Below, one piece after another: positions 26,572-36,034 of a DNA stretch of 64,000 nt. The notes beneath the pieces are model-generated. The model was not told where the DNA came from. It made no database searches and worked only from the letters and a program-made list of their open reading frames with translations. The first letter of the stretch is position 1. Every line of letters starts with the position of its first letter. The stretch lies in NCBI RefSeq assembly GCF_015476655.1, contig NZ_JABFHF010000027.1, forward strand, positions 1-64,000, read 5' to 3'. The translations under genes and the position numbers were made by a program. This DNA comes from Aquiflexum lacus (GTDB lineage Bacteria; Bacteroidota; Bacteroidia; Cytophagales; Cyclobacteriaceae).

Positions 26572-27738
26572 ATGAACGAAAGGTATATGCAAAGGGGTGT
26601 TTCTGCCTCCAAAGAAGATGTACACCAAGCGATTTCGAAATTAGATAAAGGACTTTTTCCTAAGGCATTCTGCAAAGTTGTGGAAGATACCTTGGGAAAT
26701 GACCCTGATTTCTGCAATATCATGCATGCCGATGGGGCAGGTACCAAGTCATCGTTGGCCTACATGTACTGGAAGGAAACAGGTGACTTGAGTGTCTGGA
26801 AAGGTATAGCCCAAGATGCCATCATCATGAATATTGATGACCTAATTTGTGTCGGTGCCATCAACAATATTCTTGTCTCTTCAACCATTGGTCGAAATAA
26901 AAATCTCATTCCCGGAGAAGTAATTTCAGCCATTATCAATGGCACAGAAGAAGTCCTTCAAATGCTGAGAGACCATGGTGTCAATGTAGTCCTTACCGGT
27001 GGTGAGACTGCTGATGTGGGTGACCTTGTCAGGACTGTGATTGTGGACAGCACCGTAACCTGCCGGATGAGAAGGGATGAGGTGATCTCAAATGACAAAA
27101 TCAGACCCGGAGATGTTGTAGTTGGCTTAGCCTCTTCCGGTCAGGCAACCTATGAAGACTTTTACAATGGGGGCATGGGTAGCAATGGACTGACCTCAGC
27201 CAGACATGACGTTTTCAACAAATTGCTCAAAACTAAGTTTCCTGAAAGTTTTGACCCTGCAGTACCCGATCAGTTAGTCTATACGGGTAAGTACAACCTG
27301 ACCGACCCTGCACCAGGACTTCCGGTGGATATGGGCAAGTTGGTGCTTTCTCCAACAAGAACTTATGCCCCTATCATGGTGGATGTTTTGAAATATCTTC
27401 GTCCTAAAATCAATGGAATTGTACATTGTAGCGGAGGGGCACAAACCAAGGTGCTCCATTTTGTGGATAATGTACATGTGGTCAAAGACAACCTCTTCGA
27501 TACACCTCTGCTCTTCAGAACCATTCAGGAAGAAAGCGGGACCGATTGGAAAGAAATGTACAAGGTATTCAATATGGGACACCGCTTAGAAATATACCTA
27601 GAAGAAAGGTATGCCGAAGAAATAATCGACATTGCCGAAACTTTAGGCGTTGAAGCCAAAATAATTGGAAGAGTTCTGCCTTATGAAGGGAAAAAAGTAA
27701 CCGTACAAGGACTTCATGGTACCTTTGAATATGAATGA
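26572..27738 (+). CDS. purM: Phosphoribosylformylglycinamidine cyclo-ligase (AIR synthase)
   Basis: 388 residues, fifth step of purine synthesis: closes the imidazole ring of FGAM with ATP. The beginning MNERYMQRGVSASKEDVHQAI, the metal/ATP segment MHADGAGTKSSLAYMYWKETGD, the AIRS core QDAIIMNIDDLICVGA, VVLTGGETADVGDLVRT and VVGLASSGQATY identify the PurM family. This is the longer form typical of Bacteroidota rather than the 345-residue E. coli type. No other pur gene is adjacent. Confidence 0.93.
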   Translation: MNERYMQRGVSASKEDVHQAISKLDKGLFPKAFCKVVEDTLGNDPDFCNIMHADGAGTKSSLAYMYWKETGDLSVWKGIAQDAIIMNIDDLICVGAINNILVSSTIGRNKNLIPGEVISAIINGTEEVLQMLRDHGVNVVLTGGETADVGDLVRTVIVDSTVTCRMRRDEVISNDKIRPGDVVVGLASSGQATYEDFYNGGMGSNGLTSARHDVFNKLLKTKFPESFDPAVPDQLVYTGKYNLTDPAPGLPVDMGKLVLSPTRTYAPIMVDVLKYLRPKINGIVHCSGGAQTKVLHFVDNVHVVKDNLFDTPLLFRTIQEESGTDWKEMYKVFNMGHRLEIYLEERYAEEIIDIAETLGVEAKIIGRVLPYEGKKVTVQGLHGTFEYE

Positions 27739-27863
27739 TAATCAAGAGAAATGAATAGTCTGGATTATACAACAGTTTAAGTGATCTGGGTCAAACAGGA
27801 ATTTCTTTCTGATTTTTTACCTTCGTGTAATTTAGTATATTCCTAAACCCAAAATAAAATCAG

Positions 27864-29207
27864 ATGCCCTCCTCCATTGCTCACCGAATTTTCAAAGTAT
27901 TTGCGTGGATATTGGGTATCATAGTATTTTTGGCTTTGGCTACTTTGACCAGGGTGGATTGGAGGGACTATAAAGAAATGGATTATTACCATGAAACGAT
28001 GGCTCATTTAGATACCCTCAGCATTCAATCCACTGAAGGTGAAACATGGTTTGCAGGTTGGTCATCTGTAAATGCGACACCAAACAGTCCGGCGAAATTA
28101 GTAGGATACAAGCCTCGCGGAAGATACCAATTTGTACAGGATAGCAGCTTTGTAAAAACTTTGGTTGTCGGCAACGGCAAATCAAATGTTGCTTTTTTGA
28201 ATTATGAACTGATGATTGTACATCCCTATCTTTTTAAAAGAGTTCATGAAGCTATCGAAAAAGAAAATCTTTCACTTGATCATATATATTTTACCGCTAC
28301 CCATACCCACAGTGGCATGGGCGGATATATTCCTGGTATAGTTGGAAAGTTAGCACTTGGGGGAAAAGACGAAAAAATAATCAATTTATTGACGTCAAAA
28401 ACGATAGCAAGTCTGAAAGAAGCAATTAACAGTCAGGATTCAGTAGCTATTATTTTTCAAAAATCCAGAGCAGATTCATTGGTAGCTAATCGACTGATCG
28501 CAGAAGATCCAATAGATCCGTTCATCCGCCAAATGATCTTTGAAAAAAGGAACGGTCAAAAGGCAGTCATACTCACCTTCAGTGCTCATTCCACTATTTT
28601 GAATTCAAAATTTATGGGCCTGTCAGGCGATTACCCTCATTACCTAACAAAAATCATGGAAGATTCAGGCTATGAGTTTTCACTTTTTGCCGCGGGTACT
28701 GTTGGTAGCCATAGGCCAGTACCAAGTGGAAATCAGGCAGAAAATGTGCTGGAATATGCAGAAGATCTTCATAAAAATATAGAAGGAAACATAGTATTCA
28801 ATGAAAAAAATAGCCAAAATAACTTGAATACCGCTGAAATTCCTTTGGAACTTCGGAAAGCACACTATAGGATCAGGGAAAAGACACGACTAAGACCATG
28901 GATTTTCAATTTGGTATTTGGAGATACCAATCCACATTTCGATATGGTCCAAATCGGAAACACTTTGTTTATTAGTTCAAGTGGGGAGATTTCAGGAGTA
29001 TTTATGTCCGAATGGGAATCGCTCGCCAATGAAAAAGGCCTAAACCTGATCATAACCTGCTTCAATGGAGGTTACATTGGCTATATCACTCCTGACGAAT
29101 ATTATAATTATAAACTTTACGAGGTTAGGGATATGAATTGGTTTGGCCCCTACAATGGCGCTTATTTTGATGAAATCATTCAAAATCTCATCGAAAAAGC
29201 AAAGTGA
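27864..29207 (+). CDS. Neutral/alkaline ceramidase-like hydrolase, membrane anchored
   Basis: 447 residues. One N-terminal membrane helix (about 10-30: VFAWILGIIVFLALATL) precedes a domain like the N-terminal catalytic part of neutral ceramidase. FTATHTHSGMGGYIP near 145 is the zinc-binding HxH, and FSAHSTILN near 235 and SGDYPHYL near 255 follow. Neutral ceramidases are over 600 residues with an extra C-terminal domain, which is absent here. Bacteroidota make sphingolipids, so a sphingolipid or N-acyl amide substrate is plausible but inferred. The upstream sequence TACCTTCG is a one-mismatch -7 element. It converges with the next gene, leaving 10 bp. Confidence 0.8.
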   Translation: MPSSIAHRIFKVFAWILGIIVFLALATLTRVDWRDYKEMDYYHETMAHLDTLSIQSTEGETWFAGWSSVNATPNSPAKLVGYKPRGRYQFVQDSSFVKTLVVGNGKSNVAFLNYELMIVHPYLFKRVHEAIEKENLSLDHIYFTATHTHSGMGGYIPGIVGKLALGGKDEKIINLLTSKTIASLKEAINSQDSVAIIFQKSRADSLVANRLIAEDPIDPFIRQMIFEKRNGQKAVILTFSAHSTILNSKFMGLSGDYPHYLTKIMEDSGYEFSLFAAGTVGSHRPVPSGNQAENVLEYAEDLHKNIEGNIVFNEKNSQNNLNTAEIPLELRKAHYRIREKTRLRPWIFNLVFGDTNPHFDMVQIGNTLFISSSGEISGVFMSEWESLANEKGLNLIITCFNGGYIGYITPDEYYNYKLYEVRDMNWFGPYNGAYFDEIIQNLIEKAK

Positions 29208-29217
29208 AATTTAATAG

Positions 29218-30057
29218 TTAAATTATAATCAATACTAGCGGTAAAATAAAAACAGCTTCCATCTTTTGACGGACCATCTCCAAATCTTTACCAATGGAAG
29301 CAAGCTGAATAAGGTGAAACAAAAGCATTGCCAAAAGCAAGCTGGAGTGAATCCTAAAATAGGAAGGTTGCCAAAAGAGGATTACCATCAAAAACACAAG
29401 GCAGATAATCCCCAAGATCCAAATGAGGTTAAATAATTGAGATTTTGATAGTAAAACTAAAATTGATCCAAATCCATCATTTTCGTCACCCTTTTTATCG
29501 ATATAGGAAAGAATTAAGAGATTTATTAATGCAATGATCAGATATCCTGTAAGCATCAAAAAATAAGTTTTCTCATCATATTCTGGATCCTTTAATAACC
29601 AAGGAACCAAAGTAATTCCTATAACATAAAACAAAGCAGTGGAAATTTCTTTGAGCCAGGATAATTTTTCGCCCATCCATTTCAAAAAGCCCATCCATAA
29701 CGTCATCATGAAGGCTAAAATAATACCGGGAATAACCACGAAATGAACCTCTTGACTTAGAATCAACAAAGAAAAGCCCGTAATACCTACCACTAGCCAA
29801 ACCAATGATATGACCTTAAAATACTTTTGATGAAATTGGTGTCTCGGTGAAGAGGCTCTTTTGTTTATCATTCTGGCATCTGCCAAATGGTCTAAGGTAT
29901 AGATGCCCCAAACTGCTATTCCAAGTATAAAATAGGACAAAAGTGGGCTAGAGGTTTCAAGGATTTCCGAAAAAAAATACATGCCAGCCATCGAACCCAA
30001 TACCACATCCAGTGACATGAGGTTAAAAAAGTGCAAGGTTCTTGTAAAAACTTTCAT
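29218..30057 (-). CDS. UbiA-like prenyltransferase-family membrane protein
   Basis: 279 residues, almost all hydrophobic, with about eight to nine membrane helices. Two Asp-rich motifs sit where UbiA enzymes bind Mg-diphosphate: TLDHLADAR near residues 54-62 and YIDKKGDENDGFGS near 185-198. The first lacks the usual leading Asn of NDxxDxxxD. The family transfers isoprenoid chains to aromatic or other acceptors; the acceptor here is unknown. No menaquinone, heme or carotenoid gene is next to it. It is convergent with the ceramidase-like gene and divergent from the SGNH hydrolase. Confidence 0.65.
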   Translation of the reverse strand: MKVFTRTLHFFNLMSLDVVLGSMAGMYFFSEILETSSPLLSYFILGIAVWGIYTLDHLADARMINKRASSPRHQFHQKYFKVISLVWLVVGITGFSLLILSQEVHFVVIPGIILAFMMTLWMGFLKWMGEKLSWLKEISTALFYVIGITLVPWLLKDPEYDEKTYFLMLTGYLIIALINLLILSYIDKKGDENDGFGSILVLLSKSQLFNLIWILGIICLVFLMVILFWQPSYFRIHSSLLLAMLLFHLIQLASIGKDLEMVRQKMEAVFILPLVLIII

Positions 30058-30201
30058 GAAGCATAAAGATAAAGTCTATAAATTTAAACGCTAAAATCAA
30101 TTACATCTCTTATTAATTAATAAATTGACACGTATATACGCAATGATGCCAGTAAAATGGTAATTCAAAATAATTTCCGCGGTAAACTGAAATGTCATGT
30201 A

Positions 30202-30221
30202 CCTGCCTGCCGGCAGGCAGG
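30202..30221. repeat. 20-nt perfect palindrome, second REP-like copy
   Basis: CCTGCCTGCCGGCAGGCAGG is fully self-complementary, and the core is shared with positions 39-55. It sits in the middle of the 251-bp gap between the UbiA-like and SGNH genes, which otherwise shows nothing distinctive. Confidence 0.7.
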
Positions 30222-30308
30222 GGACTTCCTATCTGTTTTTTATAGAATATTGGATTACTGACAAAAAAGCGGATAAACATTTAAATTGATTCCTATAAAT
30301 CTCAAACC

Positions 30309-30944
30309 ATGAAAAAATTACTTTTAGCTCCATTTCTGTTTCTTTTCCTGATTTCTTTGGCATTTGCACAAGACAAAATCAAAGTCGCCTGTGTTGGAAA
30401 CAGCATCACCCAAGGACCTGGTAGAGAGCATCCCGAAAGTTACCCACTCCAATTACAGGAAATCCTTGGAGATACCCATGAAGTCAAAAACTTTGGTGTA
30501 AGCGGAAGAACATTGCTCAAAAAAGGGGATTATCCTTATTGGAACGAAGCCCAGTTTGGCGAGGTAAAAGAATTTCAGCCTGATGTTTTGATTATCAAAT
30601 TAGGGACGAATGATTCCAAATCCCAAAATTGGAAATATCAAGATGAATTTGTCCAGGATTATATAGAACTAATTGACACATTCAAAAAATCCATGCCCAA
30701 AAAGGGGAAAGTTTATATCTGTATTCCAGTACCTGTTTTTAAAACAAACTATGGAATCACTGAAGATATTTTGGTAAATGAAATGAGACCAATGCTACTA
30801 GAAATTGCCAAAAAAACCAAGTCACAGATCATTAACCTATATGACCCTTTATTGGGGCATTCCGATTTATTACCAGATGGCATTCATCCTAATACTCAAG
30901 GATTAGCCATCATGGCAACCGAGGTAGCAAGAGTCATAAAATAA
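30309..30944 (+). CDS. Exported SGNH/GDSL hydrolase
   Basis: 211 residues. The signal peptide ends at AFAQDK. SGNH blocks are in order: GNSIT (Ser nucleophile, about residue 32), the Gly in NFGVSGRTL, the Asn block LGTNDSKS near 100, and DGIHPN near 194 with the catalytic Asp and His. The subgroup includes sialate O-acetylesterase and other carbohydrate esterases; the substrate is unknown. It stands alone. Its stop codon abuts the atp operon terminator on the opposite strand. Confidence 0.9.
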   Translation: MKKLLLAPFLFLFLISLAFAQDKIKVACVGNSITQGPGREHPESYPLQLQEILGDTHEVKNFGVSGRTLLKKGDYPYWNEAQFGEVKEFQPDVLIIKLGTNDSKSQNWKYQDEFVQDYIELIDTFKKSMPKKGKVYICIPVPVFKTNYGITEDILVNEMRPMLLEIAKKTKSQIINLYDPLLGHSDLLPDGIHPNTQGLAIMATEVARVIK

Positions 30945-30946
30945 AA

Positions 30947-30969
30947 AAAGCTGCCTGGGAGACAGCTTT
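30947..30969 (-). terminator. Terminator of the atp operon
   Basis: AAAGCTG and CAGCTTT pair around CCTGGGAGA. On the minus strand the stem runs into TTTTTTTATTTT. It lies 24 bp after the atpG stop codon. Confidence 0.75.
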
Positions 30970-30992
30970 AGGGTTTAATTGTTATATATGTT

Positions 30993-31865
30993 TTAATTGC
31001 CTTCCAGGGCATTGGCACCGGCTACAATCTCAAGGATTTCATTTGTAATGGCAGCCTGACGCGATCTGTTGTAGAGCAATTTCAATTCTTTCAATAAATC
31101 TCCGGCATTTTCTGTAGCCTTATCCATTGAGGTCATCCGCGCTCCATGTTCAGAGGCATTACTTTCCAACACTGCTTTGTAAAATTGGGTTTTCAATGCA
31201 GTTGGAACAAGATCTTGAACAACATATTCTTTGGAGGGTTCAAGGATGTAATCGGTATTGCTTACCGCGGTAGCCTTAGCTGCATTTACACCCATCGGAA
31301 GAAATTGCTCCACAGTCAAATCTTGGACAGCAACATTCCTGAAATGATTGTAAACCATCATGACACGATCAAACTTTTTAGAAGCAAAGCTTTCCATGAC
31401 ATACAGGGCAATTTTACGGACCTCATCATAAGATACGTCAGAAAAAATCCCATAGTAATCAGGATTTACCTTATATCCCCTTTTTGAAAAAGATTCAAAG
31501 GCTTTTTTCCCTAAAGGAAGTATGGTAACATTTGAATCTTTGAATTCTGTTTCAACCAATTGTACTCCCGCTTTGATTGCATTCGAGTTAAATGCACCAC
31601 AAAGTCCTTTATCTGAAGTCATCACAACTACCAGCACATTTTGAATTGGTCTTTTCTCGGCATAAACCACTTCCAACTCACTTCCCATACCCGAAATCAC
31701 ATCATTCAGGATAATAGTCAATTTTTGGGAATAGGGACGCATTTTAAGGATTCTATCTTGGGCTCTACGTAGCTTGGCAGCCGCTACCATTTTCATGGCA
31801 CGGGTAATTTGCTGGGTAGAAGTCACCGAAGTGATTCTTTGTTTTACTTCCTTAAGGTTTGCCAT
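30993..31865 (-). CDS. atpG: ATP synthase F1 subunit gamma
   Basis: 290 residues, the central rotor stalk. The N-terminal coiled coil ANLKEVKQRITSVTSTQQITRAMKMVAAAKLRRAQ and the C-terminal ASEHGARMTSMDKATENAGDLL...QAAITNEILEIVAGANAL are diagnostic. It is the last gene of the operon, 79 bp after atpA and followed by a terminator. In many bacteria atpD and atpC would come next; here the operon ends. Confidence 0.97.
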   Translation of the reverse strand: MANLKEVKQRITSVTSTQQITRAMKMVAAAKLRRAQDRILKMRPYSQKLTIILNDVISGMGSELEVVYAEKRPIQNVLVVVMTSDKGLCGAFNSNAIKAGVQLVETEFKDSNVTILPLGKKAFESFSKRGYKVNPDYYGIFSDVSYDEVRKIALYVMESFASKKFDRVMMVYNHFRNVAVQDLTVEQFLPMGVNAAKATAVSNTDYILEPSKEYVVQDLVPTALKTQFYKAVLESNASEHGARMTSMDKATENAGDLLKELKLLYNRSRQAAITNEILEIVAGANALEGN

Positions 31866-31944
31866 AAGAGGATATAGTCAGAAATAAATATTTTAGAACA
31901 GGTCTTGAAAAGATTTACTTTATCAAGACCTATTTATTGATGAA

Positions 31945-33525
31945 TTATTGTTTGGCATACTTTGCAGACAAATCCTTAGCTGCACGCTCAAGGATTTTTC
32001 CGGCTGCATCGATATCATTTTTCAAAATCAACTCCAATGCCTCAGGATGACTGCTTTTCAGGAGATTGAAAAACTCTTTTTCGAATTGTCTTGCCATGTC
32101 AACAGGGATACTATCCATGAAACCTTTGGTAGAAACATAAATTATTGCAACCTGGTATTCTACAGGTACAGGTGAATATTGTGCCTGTTTGAGGATTTCT
32201 TGGTTTCTTCTACCTCTTTCAATGGTCCTCTTGGTAGTGGGATCCAAATCTGATCCGAATTTAGAGAAAGCCTCCAATTCACGGAACTGAGCCTGATCTA
32301 GTTTCAGTGTACCGGCTACCTTTTTCATAGATTTGATTTGGGCATTTCCACCAACTCTCGATACAGAGATACCAACGTTGATCGCCGGACGAATACCCGA
32401 GTTGAAAAGGTTGGTTTCCAAGAAAATCTGACCATCGGTAATGGAAATTACGTTCGTTGGAATATAAGCTGAAACGTCTCCGCCCTGAGTTTCAATAATC
32501 GGCAGAGCAGTTAAAGACCCTCCTCCTTTAACCAAATGTCTGATAGATTCCGGCAAATCGTTCATTTGCTTGGCAATTTCATCAGAGTCATTGATTTTAG
32601 CTGCTCTTTCCAACAATCTTGAATGAAGATAGAATACATCACCTGGATAAGCTTCACGTCCCGGTGGTCTTCTCAATAGCAAAGATACCTCTCTATAGGC
32701 TACTGCCTGCTTGGAAAGGTCATCAAATATAATCAACGCAGGACGACCGGTATCTCTCACAAATTCCCCGATACAAGCACCTGTAAAAGGAGCAAAAAAC
32801 TGCATTGGAGCTGGGTCAGAAGCTGCTGCTGATACTATTACAGAATATGGAAGTGCTCCACCTTTTTCAAGTGCTGCTACAATACTAGCTACTGTAGATG
32901 CTTTTTGACCAATGGCAACATAAATACAGAATACAGGTTCACCCCTATCATAAAATTCTTTTTGATTTAGAATAGTATCAATGGCCACAGCAGTTTTACC
33001 TGTCTGACGGTCACCAATAATCAATTCACGTTGACCTCTTCCGATTGGAATCATGGAGTCAATCGCTTTGATACCTGTTTGAAGTGGTTCGGTCACCGGC
33101 TGTCTGTAGATTACCCCAGGAGCTTTACGTTCCAAGGGCATTTCATAAAGTTCTCCTTCTATCGGACCTTTCCCGTCAATTGGGTTACCAAGGGTATCCA
33201 CAACCCTTCCCAACATGCCGTCACCTACTTTGATAGAAGCAATTTTCTTGGTTCTTTTGACATTATCTCCCTCCTTCACCAACTTGGAATCACCAAACAA
33301 TACCGCACCAACATTGTCTTCTTCTAAGTTGAGCACCATTGCCTTTAGCCCGTTATCGAACTCCAGCAATTCACCAGCCTGGGCTTTGGTAAGTCCATAT
33401 ATACGGGCTACACCGTCACCCACTTGGAGTACGGTTCCCACTTCTTCAAGTTCAGCCTCAGTTTTGACATTGGAAAGTTGTTCTCTCAATATCGCTGAAA
33501 CTTCATCAGGTCTAACTTGTGCCAT
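31945..33525 (-). CDS. atpA: ATP synthase F1 subunit alpha
   Basis: 526 residues, full length. Walker A GDRQTGKT is near 171-178, followed by [44 protein letters not shown] (Walker B region and Arg finger zone), with [32 protein letters not shown] further on. It is a non-catalytic nucleotide-binding subunit of the F1 head. It lies 31 bp downstream of atpH. Confidence 0.98.
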   Translation of the reverse strand: MAQVRPDEVSAILREQLSNVKTEAELEEVGTVLQVGDGVARIYGLTKAQAGELLEFDNGLKAMVLNLEEDNVGAVLFGDSKLVKEGDNVKRTKKIASIKVGDGMLGRVVDTLGNPIDGKGPIEGELYEMPLERKAPGVIYRQPVTEPLQTGIKAIDSMIPIGRGQRELIIGDRQTGKTAVAIDTILNQKEFYDRGEPVFCIYVAIGQKASTVASIVAALEKGGALPYSVIVSAAASDPAPMQFFAPFTGACIGEFVRDTGRPALIIFDDLSKQAVAYREVSLLLRRPPGREAYPGDVFYLHSRLLERAAKINDSDEIAKQMNDLPESIRHLVKGGGSLTALPIIETQGGDVSAYIPTNVISITDGQIFLETNLFNSGIRPAINVGISVSRVGGNAQIKSMKKVAGTLKLDQAQFRELEAFSKFGSDLDPTTKRTIERGRRNQEILKQAQYSPVPVEYQVAIIYVSTKGFMDSIPVDMARQFEKEFFNLLKSSHPEALELILKNDIDAAGKILERAAKDLSAKYAKQ

Positions 33526-33556
33526 TATATTTTTATTAAAATGTTATTCGATGATT

Positions 33557-34117
33557 TTAGTATGTTTTGACGAAATATCTTTGTCCAAATCTGAGTCGTA
33601 AGATTCTCAATTTATTGCTGAGTGAGTCGTCTAGTAATTTATCGTTGACTTTGAGTACAAAACCACCGATAAGGTCTTTATTGATTTTTTCCACCAACTC
33701 TACTTTATCGAGTCCAGAGATCTCATTGACTATTTCAATGAAGCTTTTCTTCAGGTCCGCAGTTAATGGTAAAGTTGTAGTCACTTCAGCAACTTGTATC
33801 CCCTTATGCAGATTGTATTGCCTTAGAAACTCATTTGCGGTGGTTAAGAGTACATCAGATCTATTTTTTCTAGTCACTATTTCAAAAAAAGTTATCGTAA
33901 TGGGATTGGCTGTTTTTCCAAAAAGTATTTTGAGGATTTTTATCTTCTTATCAGCGGATACAATTGGGCTGTGCAGCATAAGAACAAAATCTCTGTTTTC
34001 CGATGCAACCGACAACAATTGATGAACATCAGCCATTACCGCTTCCAGTTGATTTTTCTCAACAGAAAGCTCTAACAAAGATTTAGCGTAACGGGATGCA
34101 ACTTTTATTTCTGACAT
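33557..34117 (-). CDS. atpH: ATP synthase F1 subunit delta
   Basis: 186 residues. The beginning ASRYAKSLLELSVEKNQLE and the C-terminal DKLVEKINKDLIGGFVLKVNDKLLDDSLSNKLRILR-type segment (VELVEKINKDLIGGFVLKV) identify the OSCP/delta stator subunit that ties the b stalk to the F1 crown. It is 2 bp after atpF, so the two are tightly coupled. Confidence 0.95.
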   Translation of the reverse strand: MSEIKVASRYAKSLLELSVEKNQLEAVMADVHQLLSVASENRDFVLMLHSPIVSADKKIKILKILFGKTANPITITFFEIVTRKNRSDVLLTTANEFLRQYNLHKGIQVAEVTTTLPLTADLKKSFIEIVNEISGLDKVELVEKINKDLIGGFVLKVNDKLLDDSLSNKLRILRLRFGQRYFVKTY

Positions 34118-34119
34118 AA

Positions 34120-34614
34120 TTAGTTCAGCTTAAGATCGTTTACTAATTCCTCGACCAATGCCTGCTGTGCAGTGTCTTCGGAAAAGTTTCTCTTTAAAAG
34201 TTTTTCAGCGATTGCAAGTGATAAAATACCAACCTGAACCTTCACCTCTTCCAAGGCGGCAAGCTTTTCGGTTTCAATCGCAACTTTTGCGTTTTCGATC
34301 ATTTTTTTACCTTCGAGGGATGCTGTGCTTTTGGCCTCTTCGATCATATTTTTAGCAGTCTCACTTGCTTTGAGCAACATCTCATCTCTTTCAATCTTAG
34401 CCTCATGAATGATTTTCTCATTTTCTGCTTTAAGATTGGACATCTCATTTCTTGCAATTTCTGCTGATTTCAGAGCTTCTTCAATGCTCTTTTCTCTCTC
34501 ATCCAAAGCTGATAGGATAGGTTTCCAAGCATACTTGGAAAGTAGAAAAAGAACGATCAGAAATCCAAGAGCGGACCAAAAGATCAAACCTAAACCTGGA
34601 GTAATAAGTCCCAT
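34120..34614 (-). CDS. atpF: ATP synthase F0 subunit b
   Basis: 164 residues. One N-terminal membrane helix (LGLIFWSALGFLIVLFLLSKYAW) is followed by a long charged coiled coil (ALDEREKSIEEALKSAEIARNEM and onward). It forms the peripheral stalk. It is separated from atpE by an 81-bp gap with a strong hairpin (34662-34686). Confidence 0.95.
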   Translation of the reverse strand: MGLITPGLGLIFWSALGFLIVLFLLSKYAWKPILSALDEREKSIEEALKSAEIARNEMSNLKAENEKIIHEAKIERDEMLLKASETAKNMIEEAKSTASLEGKKMIENAKVAIETEKLAALEEVKVQVGILSLAIAEKLLKRNFSEDTAQQALVEELVNDLKLN

Positions 34615-34661
34615 ATTGAATTTATTTATTTGTTATAATACTTGTCCAATTCAAGAAAGAT

Positions 34662-34686
34662 AGAGGTTGGCCTAGCGCCAACCTCT
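34662..34686 (-). promoter_or_regulatory. Hairpin between atpE and atpF messages
   Basis: AGAGGTTGGC (34662-34671) pairs perfectly with GCCAACCTCT (34677-34686) around a 5-nt loop. It lies 10 bp after the atpE stop codon within the operon. No T run follows on the minus strand, so it is not a good terminator. A role in stabilising the 3' end of the atpE message, to raise c-subunit yield, is plausible. Confidence 0.6.
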
Positions 34687-34695
34687 TGATTCTTT

Positions 34696-34950
34696 TTACA
34701 AAGAGTAATCACCCAATGCAATTAGTAGACAAACTACTACTGCAAACAGGGAAACCACCTCAATAAGTGCAGCGATAATCAACATGGCGGTTTGGATTTT
34801 TCCAGCTGCCTCAGGTTGACGGGCAATGCCCTCCATCGCTTGACCACCGATTCGACCAATACCTAGACCTGCGCCTATTGCAACAATTCCAGCACCGATA
34901 CCAGCACCCATAAGTGCAAATCCGGCAGTTAATAAGATTGAAGTTAACAT
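34696..34950 (-). CDS. atpE: ATP synthase F0 subunit c
   Basis: 84 residues, two membrane helices joined by the polar loop ARQPEAAGK. The Gly-rich first helix (GAGIGAGIVAIGAGLGIG) and the second helix with the ion-binding Glu in AALIEVVSLFAV are typical. The Glu is followed by Val instead of the Ser/Thr seen in Na+-binding rings, so H+ coupling is expected. It is followed by the intercistronic hairpin. Confidence 0.96.
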   Translation of the reverse strand: MLTSILLTAGFALMGAGIGAGIVAIGAGLGIGRIGGQAMEGIARQPEAAGKIQTAMLIIAALIEVVSLFAVVVCLLIALGDYSL

Positions 34951-34990
34951 ACTTGTTAGTTTTTATAAATTGAACAAAGAAATTACTTAA

Positions 34991-36016
34991 TTAATGATGA
35001 TCATGTTCTGCGACAGCCATTCCAATATACATGGCTGAAAACAGGGTGAATACGTAAGCCTGAATTGTAGCTACCAATATCTCAATGAAATTGATGAAAA
35101 CCACCATCACTGTACTGGCTAGCCCTACTGCAAAAGATTCAAAAACAAAAATCAAAGCAATAAAACTCAAGATTACAATATGCCCCGCTGTGATGGCTAC
35201 AAAGAGTCGGACCATTAAAGCAAAGGGCTTGGTAAATAGGCCAATAATTTCTACTGGCACAATAATTAACAATAAAGGAACAGGTACACCGGGAGTTGCG
35301 AAAACGTGTTTCCAATAATCCTTATTTCCATTGACATTGGTTATGATAAATGTAATGATTGCCAATGTAAATGTTAATGCGATATTTCCGGTAAAGTTGG
35401 CTGCCTCAGGAAATAAACCCAATAGATTACCGATCCAAATAAAGAAGAACAATGTCAAGAGATATGGAGTAAACCTCATGTATTTCTTATGGCCGATATT
35501 TGGCAACGCAATCTCGTCCCTGACAAAAATAATAATAGGTTCAATAAATGATGCTATTCCCTTAGGTGCTGTTCCCGGATGTTTTCTGTAGTGCTTTGCA
35601 GCTGAAAGCATCAAGTAGAGAATAACCGCGATGATGATGAACATCATCATCACATTTTTGGTAATGGAAAAATCGTAGAATGCTCTGGATTCATCTAGGG
35701 CATGTAGGGTATAGTCTTCATCAATATAATATCCGCCAACACCATAATCTTTTCCGAATTTGTGTGTGTCATGATTTTGGAAATTAGAAGACATGAAAAA
35801 TTCCAAACCTTGATCCGGAGAATAAATTATTACCGGTAATGGAAGTGTCACATGCGTATGACCGATGGTAGCAAAATGCCACTCATAATTATCCATCACA
35901 TGTGGCAGGAGAAATCCTGTTTTACTCTCTTCATCTCCTGCTGCTTGCACAACATTTGAAAAACCTAGCCAAAATACTGATATTAAAATACTTAGGCAAA
36001 GAAATTTACGGACCAT
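34991..36016 (-). CDS. atpB: ATP synthase F0 subunit a
   Basis: 341 residues from the ATG at 36016 (a TTG one codon upstream is also in frame). It is longer than E. coli a (271) because of a cleavable-type signal peptide (VFWLGFSNVVQAAG) and about 90 extra exported residues, normal for Bacteroidota. The proton-channel Arg lies in KPFALMVRLFVAITAGH, and the last helices end in VATIQAYVFTLFSAMYIGMAVAEHDHH. Confidence 0.95.
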   Translation of the reverse strand: MVRKFLCLSILISVFWLGFSNVVQAAGDEESKTGFLLPHVMDNYEWHFATIGHTHVTLPLPVIIYSPDQGLEFFMSSNFQNHDTHKFGKDYGVGGYYIDEDYTLHALDESRAFYDFSITKNVMMMFIIIAVILYLMLSAAKHYRKHPGTAPKGIASFIEPIIIFVRDEIALPNIGHKKYMRFTPYLLTLFFFIWIGNLLGLFPEAANFTGNIALTFTLAIITFIITNVNGNKDYWKHVFATPGVPVPLLLIIVPVEIIGLFTKPFALMVRLFVAITAGHIVILSFIALIFVFESFAVGLASTVMVVFINFIEILVATIQAYVFTLFSAMYIGMAVAEHDHH

Positions 36017-36034
36017 CAAATGATTTTTTAGTAC

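Noticed and set aside
30993-33525. Missing atpD/atpC as a deletion or assembly break
   Set aside because: The cluster ends cleanly with a terminator after atpG, and split atp loci are known in this phylum.
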